Source: Ruminococcaceae bacterium UBA4871
GTDB taxonomy: Bacteria; Bacillota; Clostridia; Oscillospirales; Acutalibacteraceae
DNA: 35,335 nt
Direction of reading: 5' to 3'
Assembly (NCBI GenBank): GCA_002399445.1
Contig: DHDR01000028.1
Coordinates: 1 to 35,335, forward strand
A program made the position numbers and the translations under genes. The notes under the pieces are model-generated. The model ran no database searches. It was not told where the DNA came from and saw only the letters and a list, made by a program, of their open reading frames with translations. Positions 15,578-22,891 of this stretch are shown one piece after another; position 1 is the stretch's first letter; each line of letters opens with the position of its first letter.

Positions 15578-15606
15578 ATTATAGTGCGTATATTAATACG
15601 TGTCAA
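15578..15606 (-). promoter_or_regulatory. perfect-consensus promoter of hicAB
   Basis: On the minus strand TTGACA (15606-15601), 17-base spacer, TATAAT (15583-15578). The spacer holds an imperfect palindrome, CGTATTAATATACG, a likely HicB operator. Confidence 0.85.
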
Positions 15607-15636
15607 TACAAAATTACAAAGAATTTTAAAAATTGC

Positions 15637-15664
15637 AAAAAAGTCCCGGCCAGTTAAGGTCGGG
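15637..15664 (-). terminator. terminator of the 15680-16069 gene
   Basis: On the minus strand CCCGACC pairs with GGCCGGG (one G:U) and is followed by ACTTTTTT. Confidence 0.75.
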
Positions 15665-15679
15665 AAAAATTCACAATGC

Positions 15680-16069
15680 TTACGCTTGCGGAGTAGTCGG
15701 ATTAGATGGCGTGTTAGGTTTGCTATAATCCTGCTTGAAAATAGAAATTAAAAATATGACAGCAAAAATCAAGCTAAGTACGCCCCAGACAAGCAAGTCT
15801 TTATACATTCCTGTAGACGCCCCGATTGCGGACAAACCAGCAATTGCATAGATGATAGTTGCTGCAATTGCACCGCCTTTAGAGTTGCGAGCCGCAATAC
15901 CGACGATACCAGCAACGATCATTAGAATGGCCACAAGCGTTCCAACGCTTCCGCTTGTGTCGGTTCCTCCGTTCAGTGCGGAACCAACATTAGCAGCACA
16001 TGACTGAAACAGCATTACTAATGATAAAACAATAGATACAATGCCAATTACAAGTTTTGACGTTTTCAC
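15680..16069 (-). CDS. multi-span membrane protein, unknown function
   Basis: The 129-residue product has four hydrophobic segments (about residues 6-26, 45-62, 68-86, 91-111) and a Pro/Thr-rich tail. The first span ends in LFQSCAA, which could be a lipobox, but the following spans argue for a polytopic protein. Related small proteins are found beside DUF5067/DUF4352 lipoproteins in Firmicutes accessory regions, and here a broken DUF5067 gene is directly upstream. The start is GTG 16069 with GGAGG ten bases before. No function is assigned. Confidence 0.8.
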   Translation of the reverse strand: MKTSKLVIGIVSIVLSLVMLFQSCAANVGSALNGGTDTSGSVGTLVAILMIVAGIVGIAARNSKGGAIAATIIYAIAGLSAIGASTGMYKDLLVWGVLSLIFAVIFLISIFKQDYSKPNTPSNPTTPQA

Positions 16070-16093
16070 TTTTTGTTTTCCTCCAAAATTTAA

Positions 16094-16435
16094 TTATTTT
16101 AAGTTCAATGTAGTTGAAATTTTGTTATTTCCCAATGAAGCAATATCAGATACATCAACTTGAATTTTATTTTCTTTGCCCGTGAGAACGAAAGCACTGG
16201 TAAATTCCAATGACTTTCCCGGCTGAATATTTTTATCCTCGTTGTCTGCTAAAGAATCTCCGTTTAGAGTAGTATTTTCGAGTTGGACCCCATCTTGATA
16301 AACCGTTATCGACAGTGCACCCATAGCAGAATTAGCTTTTTTGCTGTTGTTAGTCCATTTAATTTTAACAGCAGCAGCTTTTTTGTTATCGTAATCCTGC
16401 CCGGTCTTAACTGATTCAATAGAAATACCATAATT
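16094..16435 (-). pseudogene. DUF5067-like protein, 5'-truncated
   Basis: An open minus-strand frame from 16435 to 16094 encodes NYGISIESVKTGQDYDNK..., a beta-rich domain with LSITVYQDGVQLENTTL, IQPGKSLEFTSAFVL and NKIQVDVSD, typical of DUF5067. A TAG (16438-16436) closes the frame upstream and no start or signal peptide is left, so the lipoprotein export part is missing. Translation could only begin at ATG 16324, giving 76 residues without export signal. The membrane-protein gene follows 24 bases later on the same strand. Confidence 0.65.
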
Positions 16436-16482
16436 CTACAGTCAAGTGTTATGCGTATAAATTCTAAACAAAAATTAGCAAA

Positions 16483-16498
16483 GTCCCAATATTGGGAC
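16483..16498. promoter_or_regulatory. 16-bp perfect palindrome, possible operator
   Basis: GTCCCAATATTGGGAC is identical on both strands. It lies upstream of the DUF5067 remnant and 38 bases before a plus-strand promoter. Confidence 0.5.
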
Positions 16499-16535
16499 AC
16501 TGCTCGAAATAAAAGAACATTTTTTCGACTTTATA

Positions 16536-16564
16536 TTGCAATTGCAAAACCAGCGTTCTATAAT
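16536..16564 (+). promoter_or_regulatory. sigma-A promoter before the IS fragment
   Basis: TTGCAA (16536-16541), 17-base spacer, TATAAT (16559-16564). Downstream only an 8-codon ORF (ATG at 16611, after AAGGAAAATGAA) is seen before the IS begins, so the original target gene seems lost. The 16565-16690 stretch holds nothing else recognisable. Confidence 0.5.
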
Positions 16565-16692
16565 TAAGGACATGGAATTTCATGGGAATATATAAAGAAA
16601 GGAAAATGAAATGATTGTACCAAAAAATGTACAATAATTGACACGAAGAATTAATTCCCGTGCCAAACCTAAACGGACAATTCGAGCATTAA

Positions 16693-17026
16693 GGAACCTC
16701 TGATTTAAATGAGCTCTACCCAAAAGGAAAGGATTCTGGTAGAATAGAAGCATTAAGAGACAGGTGGTGTGGAGAAATGAAAAAGCAGCAAACTTTTACG
16801 GATATTGAATATAGCTGCAGGAAGAAGAAAACGCGGCGGGAAGAGTTTCTGGAAACCATGGACGAAATCATTCCGTGGGACGAGTGGGTGGGCATCATTG
16901 CACCATATTATCCCAGCGGAAAACGAGGACGTCCGCCCATGGGCATAGAACGGATGCTGCGGATGTATCCTTGCTGCAGATCTGGTTCAATCTCTCTGAC
17001 CCAGCCACTGAGGATGCAATATAATT
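16693..17026 (+). mobile_element. 5' fragment of an IS5-like insertion sequence
   Basis: The left end near 16693 (GGAACCTCTGATTTAA) resembles IS5-type terminal repeats. The transposase start follows at 16777. The element breaks off at about 17026 and no right end is present. Confidence 0.6.
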
Positions 17027-17028
17027 GA
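16777..17028 (+). pseudogene. IS5 family transposase, N-terminal fragment
   Basis: The first ~67 residues (TFTDIEYSCRKKKTRREEFL, PYYPSGKRGRPPMGIERML) are the N-terminal domain of IS5-type transposases. After RMY a single-base frameshift occurs; the correct frame continues LLQIWFNLSDPATEDAI and is then cut off at ~17026. The DDE catalytic domain is completely missing, so it cannot be active. Confidence 0.8.
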
Positions 17029-17403
17029 GTCAAGGCGTTCTATAATTCTTTTCTGATTTTTAAAGTGAAAAGATATAGCAAGGAATAACAGTCCAAATAA
17101 TGCTGCAGCAATCCATATGGATAACATAATTGTAGTATTAAATGTGGTAACAGCATCACTTGTATATGAGTTTCCCGTAATGTTGGTATAAGTCTGAGAT
17201 GGGGATATAATAGAGCGGTAAGCATTTCCACAAACGATGCCAGCAATAAATCCCAAGGCGAATATAATGATTGAAATTACAAGAAATAACTTTTCATGGC
17301 TGCTTTCTTTATGCTGAGCAGGATATGGATATTCAGAATATGGTTGCCTTTTGCCTCTAGTGGTAACTTCACTACCTGGTAGCGTTATGTGGTCATTCAA
17401 CAT
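16987..17403 (-). CDS. two-span membrane protein with an IS-derived C-terminus
   Basis: The 138-residue product starts at ATG 17403 (AGGAAGGG 7 bases upstream; an alternative start 33 bases earlier lacks one). It has a polar, Pro/Tyr-rich N-terminus and two membrane spans (about residues 40-63 and 95-117), followed by KNQKRIIERLDSI. The last ~11 residues (ILHPQWLGQRD) are read from the antisense strand of the IS5 fragment, so the original C-terminus was replaced when the IS inserted or was deleted. No family recognised. Confidence 0.6.
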   Translation of the reverse strand: MLNDHITLPGSEVTTRGKRQPYSEYPYPAQHKESSHEKLFLVISIIIFALGFIAGIVCGNAYRSIISPSQTYTNITGNSYTSDAVTTFNTTIMLSIWIAAALFGLLFLAISFHFKNQKRIIERLDSIILHPQWLGQRD

Positions 17404-17434
17404 AATATTTCCCTTCCTAAATTTCAATAGACAC

Positions 17435-17462
17435 ATTATACCATATTAAGGGAAAAAGTAAA
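17435..17462 (-). promoter_or_regulatory. promoter of the two-span membrane protein
   Basis: On the minus strand TTTACT (17462-17457), 16-base spacer, TATAAT (17440-17435), about 32 bases before the start codon. Confidence 0.6.
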
Positions 17463-17470
17463 CGCCATAG

Positions 17471-17499
17471 TTGATTTTTATTAAGCATAGTGCTATAAT
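17471..17499 (+). promoter_or_regulatory. divergent sigma-A promoter
   Basis: TTGATT (17471-17476), 17-base spacer, TATAAT (17494-17499). It points to the phage tail genes but meets a terminator about 35 bases later. Confidence 0.65.
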
Positions 17500-17501
17500 T
17501 A

Positions 17502-17522
17502 AATTATAAAAATTTTATAATT
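17502..17522. promoter_or_regulatory. perfect 10+1+10 palindrome at the start site
   Basis: AATTATAAAA, one A, TTTTATAATT. It covers the expected transcription start of the promoter just upstream, a classic operator position. Confidence 0.5.
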
Positions 17523-17533
17523 CGAAATGAGCC

Positions 17534-17579
17534 AAAAAGGCCGATGAACTGTATTTTTGCAGTTTGTCGGCCTTTTTTT
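17534..17579 (+). terminator. strong rho-independent terminator
   Basis: AAAAAGGCCGATGAACTG (17534-17551) pairs with CAGTTTGTCGGCCTTTTT, with a T7 run. It could close a ~75-base transcript from the 17471 promoter, or be the terminator between two phage cassettes. Confidence 0.8.
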
Positions 17580-17600
17580 ATTTCTGTTCGGGGTGAGTAT

Positions 17601-17981
17601 ATGAATATTTCAAAAGGGTTTTATAAGATAAATGGAATAAAGATTGCCACACCTGAATCATGTACTTATTCGTTGATTGATGAATCATCTGAACAATCAG
17701 GACGTAATCCGCACACAGGTACGAACTACAAAGACATTGTGACACAGAAGCGAAAGCTCGTGTGCCGCTGGAATGCGATCCCTGTCCATGACGCATACGT
17801 TCTTGCGCAGAATATGAAAATGCGCGGTGCGGATATTCGGGTAACATATTTTGATATTGCTGATTTCAAGTGGGAAACCCGGACATTTTACACCGGAGAT
17901 TTTTCATGTTCTTACCTCAGTCCATGGGTGGGGCAGGAAAAATTTGTTGGTGACATTTCCTGTGATTTCATTGAAAAGTAA
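17601..17981 (+). CDS. phage protein, DUF6711-like
   Basis: The 126-residue product resembles small tail-region proteins of the DUF6711 group: GFYKINGIKIATPESCTYSL, then GRNPHTGTNYKDIVTQKRKLVCRW, and near the end WETRTFYTGDFS...GDISCDFIEK. ATG 17601 follows GGGGTGAG; a longer frame from 17544 would begin inside the terminator hairpin. It precedes the tail protein by 11 bases in the same operon. In related phages this gene lies between the tape-measure and tail-tip genes, but no tape-measure gene is left here. Confidence 0.75.
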   Translation: MNISKGFYKINGIKIATPESCTYSLIDESSEQSGRNPHTGTNYKDIVTQKRKLVCRWNAIPVHDAYVLAQNMKMRGADIRVTYFDIADFKWETRTFYTGDFSCSYLSPWVGQEKFVGDISCDFIEK

Positions 17982-17992
17982 GGTGATTTTAA

Positions 17993-20407
17993 ATGCTGAA
18001 TGTATCTGATATTTATAAAATGCTGCTCAAAAGTGATGCCGGCCGGTGCAAATGGTACGCAAAAGCTGACTTAACGCTGGCAGACGGTACTGTACTTGAA
18101 CTAAAAAACAATGATTTTTGGGACAGCGTGTTTTCATTTTCCGATGCTGTGACAAAGTCAGGGGAGTATGCGCCGGGTGCCGCTATTACAGAAACGCTTT
18201 CTGCAACGCTCAATAACATGGTAGGAAAGTATGACGGCATGAAGTTTCAGGGCGCAAAAATGGTGCCTTACGTTGGTTTGGTAGTTAAGGCTGACTGGAC
18301 AGGCGATACAGTCGAATGGCTGAAACGTGGGGAATTTAACGTCACAGATTACAAGCTGTCAGACGACCGGACGCAAATTACAATTACTGCGTCTGATAAC
18401 CTGTCCAAAGCGGATAAGCAGTACAGCAGCGATTTGACATATCCGGCCACACTGCTTGAAATTTTGCAGGATGCCTGCGGCCAGCGCGGCATTACACTGG
18501 CAACAACAGATTTTCCAAACAGCAGTTATCAGATCTTTCGCGCCATTGATACCAGTTCTACTACCTTTCATGATGTCATCGGTTACGTGGCCGGTATGGC
18601 CGGATGCTATGCGCGCTGCAATGCGGACGGTGCATTGGAACTGAAGTGGTTTGACCTTTCGGCCACTCCGATTGAAACGCACAACATCAGCAAATACGCG
18701 CCGGACACGGATGCAATTACTGTAACTGGTATCAAGATAGACAGTAAGAATGTTGACGCAAAGTCCGGCACAGACGGTTATGTGATTACGCTGAAAGACT
18801 CCGACAACAAGCTGCTGCAGGCGGCAATTTACCAGCAGGTTATTTGTGACGAGTGGGCTGTGAATATCAATTCGGCTATCAAAAGCAGGGACACGGATGT
18901 ACCTGCAAAGCTGGCTGCCGTTAAGTCGGAACTCGACGAACTGCAAAACTATAATAGCCGGTACGGTGGCAGCTATAATCCCACAGATGCAGAGCGCAAG
19001 TCCTATGTGGCGCTGGCACAGCAGTACAGCACAGATGTAAAATCCTGTATCAATTATTTAAAGGGCAGTGCCACAACCATTGCAGCCGCCGCCTTTGAGC
19101 CAAAACAGGATTTGCCGGACGGCCTGACAAAATACATTACCGGCTACTATGAAGGCAGGCAAACCAGCATGACAACGGAGCTATCCGACCTGACCGCAAA
19201 TCTGGACTACATCACAAAAAAGACAGACAAGGGCGGCAGTATAAGTGCTTGGACTTCTCTTTCCGAAGCAGTAGAGCCTGCCTTGTATAACGATCTTGTC
19301 TATATGCAGCCGGATGGCTGTTTTGCAGGCATTGACGCAGCAAAAATTGAATATCAGGGTAAAATCCTGACTTCTGCTGATTTTGGTGATTTGTCCGGCA
19401 GACTGGTTTCAGTTCGGCAGCAGCGAGATACGGCGAATGTGCAGCAGATTGTGGACGGTATCGCGCCGCATATCGTCGGGAATACTTTCACGCCGTACAG
19501 CGCAACGGTGTACAGCAACCCAGCGTTGGAAGCAGGCGACATGGTGGATATTGACGGTCACAAGTCAATTATTACGAACCTGTCCTATAAGCTGAACAGT
19601 GCGGAAACGCTTTCCTGCGAAGCAAAGTCGCAGGCAGAGAACGAATCGGATTTTTATAGTGAATCTAAAAAACTGTGGGACGAACTGCAGGCGCTGAACA
19701 CGAAATCGGAAGAACTGCGGATCAAGATTCAAAAACTGGCGGATGGACTGGAAAGTACGGTGTCGCGCGGTGACGAAATGAGCGACATCAAGCAGCTATA
19801 CAATTCTATAGATTTATCAGTAACAAACATGGAGAACAAGACGAGTTCTGAAATCAAGCAGACTGCCGATTCTATTACCACATCTGTAAATGATCAAGTT
19901 GGAGGGCTGCAAAGCCAAATCAATCAACAGGCATCGCAAATCGAATCGAAAGTATCCCAAACCGAATTGAACAGTACGGTAAGCACTGCGATTCGGCAGT
20001 CCCCAAACGACGTTGTGTTTGCGTTCAACAATCAAAGTTCGAGTCAGTCTTTAAAGTTAGATGGAAATGGAACCTACTTTTATTCCAATGGTTCCGGAAT
20101 CGGTCACATGGGAGTTACTTACAATTCCACTCTTGGCCAATACGGAATCTGTATTCAGCCCGCAAATGGGCAAGGCACTTATTTTATGCCAGAATCCGAT
20201 TACGCGTTAATGTGCTTAGGCCGTATTAAAGCATCAGAGTTAGCGGCAGATGGCATGATTTCAACCCCCGGCATGATTTCAGCAGGCGGTTTTAAGACGG
20301 CACAGGGAGATGTTGGAAAAACTGAGGATATGACACTAAAAGATTTAGACGGAGTAAATTATCATCTAACTTTTAAAGACGGATTATTATGTAAATCCTA
20401 TTATTGA
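17993..20407 (+). CDS. phage tail-tip / tail-associated protein
   Basis: The 804-residue product begins with a baseplate-hub-like region (SDIYKMLLKSDAGRCKWYAKADLTLADGTVLEL, EYAPGAAITETLSATLNN, GEFNVTDYKLSDDRTQITITASD), continues with a long beta-rich middle, has a coiled coil at about residues 550-665, and ends in a short beta domain with DMTLKDLDGVNYHLTFKDGLLCKSYY. This order is typical of the tail protein before BppU in Firmicutes siphophages. No peptidase or muramidase motif can be seen. It is followed by the BppU gene after 9 bases. Confidence 0.8.
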   Translation: MLNVSDIYKMLLKSDAGRCKWYAKADLTLADGTVLELKNNDFWDSVFSFSDAVTKSGEYAPGAAITETLSATLNNMVGKYDGMKFQGAKMVPYVGLVVKADWTGDTVEWLKRGEFNVTDYKLSDDRTQITITASDNLSKADKQYSSDLTYPATLLEILQDACGQRGITLATTDFPNSSYQIFRAIDTSSTTFHDVIGYVAGMAGCYARCNADGALELKWFDLSATPIETHNISKYAPDTDAITVTGIKIDSKNVDAKSGTDGYVITLKDSDNKLLQAAIYQQVICDEWAVNINSAIKSRDTDVPAKLAAVKSELDELQNYNSRYGGSYNPTDAERKSYVALAQQYSTDVKSCINYLKGSATTIAAAAFEPKQDLPDGLTKYITGYYEGRQTSMTTELSDLTANLDYITKKTDKGGSISAWTSLSEAVEPALYNDLVYMQPDGCFAGIDAAKIEYQGKILTSADFGDLSGRLVSVRQQRDTANVQQIVDGIAPHIVGNTFTPYSATVYSNPALEAGDMVDIDGHKSIITNLSYKLNSAETLSCEAKSQAENESDFYSESKKLWDELQALNTKSEELRIKIQKLADGLESTVSRGDEMSDIKQLYNSIDLSVTNMENKTSSEIKQTADSITTSVNDQVGGLQSQINQQASQIESKVSQTELNSTVSTAIRQSPNDVVFAFNNQSSSQSLKLDGNGTYFYSNGSGIGHMGVTYNSTLGQYGICIQPANGQGTYFMPESDYALMCLGRIKASELAADGMISTPGMISAGGFKTAQGDVGKTEDMTLKDLDGVNYHLTFKDGLLCKSYY

Positions 20408-20416
20408 GGTGAGGAA

Positions 20417-21844
20417 ATGGCAGGAACCGAAACGCCTGAATATCAGGTAAACGTATCGCAGGAGAATCTAATTAATCAATTCGCGGTGCAGGGCGAAGAA
20501 GACAGCCGCATATTGACACTTCACCTTGTAGAAAATGTTGAAACACAAAATGCGCTGGAACAGACCGAGATCCGGCAGAAGCCGCTTGACCTGACCGGAT
20601 GCACGGCACGGCTATATGTGAAAAAGCCAGACGGAAACGCAACATTCACAGATGGCTCGATTGTAGACACTGGTGCAAGCGGAACGCAGAATACCGTGAC
20701 GTTCACAATTACACAGCAGACACTTGCAGCAGCGGGGGATGCGCATTGTACGGTTGCTGTGTTTGGCAGCAACGGTACAGAGTTGAAAGCGACCGGCATT
20801 ACGCTGGATATCACAGCGAATGATATGGAGCAGACGATCGTGTCCACAAGTGAATTTGTTTCGTTGGCGGCGGCACTGAACTCTGTATCGGATTCAGCGG
20901 CAAAGACGACACAGGCTGTTACGGATGCACAGGCTGCAGTCACAAATGCAAATGACGCAATACAGAAAATCGGCACACAGGAGCAGTCCATTGCGGCCGC
21001 CGAAACTGTTCGTCAGCAGAACGAGTCCGCTCGAGAAACCAATGAAATCAGCCGCATCAGCGCGGAAACTGCACGCAGCAATGCAGAGTTACAGCGTAAC
21101 AGCGATGAATCCGCGCGTCAGACATCAGAGACTGGAAGAGAAAGTGCTGAAGTTGAACGTGCAAACGCTGAAAACAAGTGTGCTGCTGCCGAAACCGACC
21201 GTGTAAAGGCAGAACAGACCCGACAGACAGATGAATCAGCCAGATCCGCAGCAGAAACAGATCGTACTGCTGCCGAAAATAAACGTGCCGGTAACGAAAA
21301 ATCACGCACAGACGCAGAAACAGCACGAATTTTAGCCGAAGAATCCCGTGCTGCCGCCGAAGATAAACGTGCGGCAGCAGAGCAGGCGCGGCAGGAAGCT
21401 GAAACTAAACGCGAATCCGATTTGCAGACGATGACTTTAGCAGCTGAAAAGTCCAACACTGCTGCAGACCGTGCAGACAAAGCTGCTCAAGCTGCAGAGG
21501 ACATTGTGCAGGACAATGTTGGTACGGTGGTAGATCAGCGCATAGCAGATAAAACCAACGTCGCAGGTGGCATTACTGGATACGACGCGTTTGACACGTT
21601 GAGGAGTACGGCTATTACAAGCGCTGCCTTTGGCGACAAACCTATTACGGTTAAAGACCATTTCCTGCAAATGCCAGAGATTACCGCCGCACTGGTTACC
21701 GCGACACTGTTAGGAACATCGTTTACTAGATGGGATGCACTTGGTTTCGGTACAATTTTTGCTATGCTGGTCTTGATTTCTGTTGGGCCAAAGTACTGTA
21801 AAAATTCCGCTCCTTCTATGTCTCAGAAACCAGAATATAAATAG
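20417..21844 (+). CDS. BppU-like baseplate upper protein
   Basis: The 475-residue protein starts with a BppU N-terminal domain (about residues 30-150: LDLTGCTARLYVKKPDG, NTVTFTITQQTLAAAGDAHCTVAVFG). Residues 195-334 are 20 uninterrupted heptads of the form x-E-x-x-R-x-x, a long regular coiled coil; one heptad has Cys in place of Arg. The last ~60 residues (LGFGTIFAMLVLISVGPKYC...) are hydrophobic and unlike a receptor-binding tip, so the original C-terminus may be lost. GAGGTGAGG precedes ATG 20417. It is the last phage gene before a terminator. Confidence 0.82.
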   Translation: MAGTETPEYQVNVSQENLINQFAVQGEEDSRILTLHLVENVETQNALEQTEIRQKPLDLTGCTARLYVKKPDGNATFTDGSIVDTGASGTQNTVTFTITQQTLAAAGDAHCTVAVFGSNGTELKATGITLDITANDMEQTIVSTSEFVSLAAALNSVSDSAAKTTQAVTDAQAAVTNANDAIQKIGTQEQSIAAAETVRQQNESARETNEISRISAETARSNAELQRNSDESARQTSETGRESAEVERANAENKCAAAETDRVKAEQTRQTDESARSAAETDRTAAENKRAGNEKSRTDAETARILAEESRAAAEDKRAAAEQARQEAETKRESDLQTMTLAAEKSNTAADRADKAAQAAEDIVQDNVGTVVDQRIADKTNVAGGITGYDAFDTLRSTAITSAAFGDKPITVKDHFLQMPEITAALVTATLLGTSFTRWDALGFGTIFAMLVLISVGPKYCKNSAPSMSQKPEYK

Positions 21845-21883
21845 AAATGGCTGTGCAGAGAAAAATTCTGCACAGCCATTTCT
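21843..21883 (-). terminator. terminator between BppU and the glycosyltransferase pair
   Basis: Perfect 17-base arms (21843-21859 and 21867-21883) with a 7-base loop. The T-rich side is on the minus strand, so it mainly ends the GT2 operon. Confidence 0.8.
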
Positions 21884-21891
21884 AAAGAATT

Positions 21892-22842
21892 TCAGGAATC
21901 ATGTTTTTGCTGATTTCGCTGTTCCAATTCTTCATAAAAATTCAAAAGCAACTCTGCTGTTTGGCTTTGACGCTTAGCAGACACTTCCAAAATTAGTCCA
22001 GTGAAGAATGACAGTAGTGCACAGACACCCAACGCCATACCGACAATCAATGTTGGAAAACGCGGTACAAGCCCTGTCCTGAAATATTCACTGAGCACAG
22101 GGATAAGGCACAGCCCAGTGCACACGGCGAGAATCAGCGCAAAAACACCAAAGAATGCAAACGGTTTGTAATCCCGGAAAAGCCGGAATATTGTGCGTAG
22201 AACTTTGAACCCATCCGAATAGGTGTTCAGTTTGGACACACTTCCGTCTGGCCGATCACGATACGCAACCGGCACTTCGCGTATCAGATAATTGCGTTCA
22301 ACCGCATAAATGGTCATTTCTGTTTCAATTTCAAATCCATGTGAAAGGATTGGGAAATTCTTAATAAATGTGCGGTTAAAGGCCCGGTATCCAGTCATAA
22401 TGTCGTGCACATCGGTGGAAAATATATGGTTAATCAAGCCCCGAACCATCACGTTGCCGAAATTATGGAAAGGTCGCTGGTTCTCTTCAAAATAAGTGGA
22501 GGACAACCGATCACCATTCACCATATCTGCTTTGCCATCCAAAATCATCTGCACCATTTCCGGAGCACTTTCCGCTGGGTAAGTGTCATCGCCGTCTGTA
22601 ATCAGATAGCAGTCCGCATCAATATCACGGAACATACTGCGCATAACATTGCCTTTTCCCTGACGGTATTCATGACGAACAATCGCACCCGCTTTCTGTG
22701 CAAGCTGAGCTGTGCCATCTGTGGAATTATTGTCATAAACGTAAATTTCCGCGTCTGGCAGCACATCATGATAGTTTTTTACAACTTTTTCAATCGTTTT
22801 GGCTTCATTGTAACATGGAATTAAGACTGCTGTCTTTTTCAT
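21892..22842 (-). CDS. GT2 family glycosyltransferase (polyprenyl-phosphate sugar transferase type)
   Basis: The 316-residue protein begins VLIPCYNEAKTIEKVV, with the GT-A DxD region DGDDTYP, the acceptor-side motif DIMTGYRAF and HGFEIETEMT, RDRPDGSVSKL, followed by two C-terminal membrane spans. This is the layout of dolichol/undecaprenyl-phosphate sugar transferases (DPM1/GtrB-like), which make a lipid-linked sugar donor for a polytopic transferase. The start ATG 22842 has AGGAG upstream; a longer frame extends into the spacer without a ribosome site. It is 49 bases after the DUF6020-like gene and shares its transcript. Confidence 0.9.
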   Translation of the reverse strand: MKKTAVLIPCYNEAKTIEKVVKNYHDVLPDAEIYVYDNNSTDGTAQLAQKAGAIVRHEYRQGKGNVMRSMFRDIDADCYLITDGDDTYPAESAPEMVQMILDGKADMVNGDRLSSTYFEENQRPFHNFGNVMVRGLINHIFSTDVHDIMTGYRAFNRTFIKNFPILSHGFEIETEMTIYAVERNYLIREVPVAYRDRPDGSVSKLNTYSDGFKVLRTIFRLFRDYKPFAFFGVFALILAVCTGLCLIPVLSEYFRTGLVPRFPTLIVGMALGVCALLSFFTGLILEVSAKRQSQTAELLLNFYEELEQRNQQKHDS

Positions 22843-22891
22843 AGAATCTCCTGCTCTTACATACCGATTTAAGTTTTTGGTATTTGAAAAT

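Noticed and set aside
18359..18946. 195-codon minus-strand frame
   Set aside because: Antisense within the phage tail gene, no start signals.
20999..21418. CRISPR-like or satellite repeat
   Set aside because: The periodicity is at protein level (heptads); the DNA units vary and lie inside an open frame.
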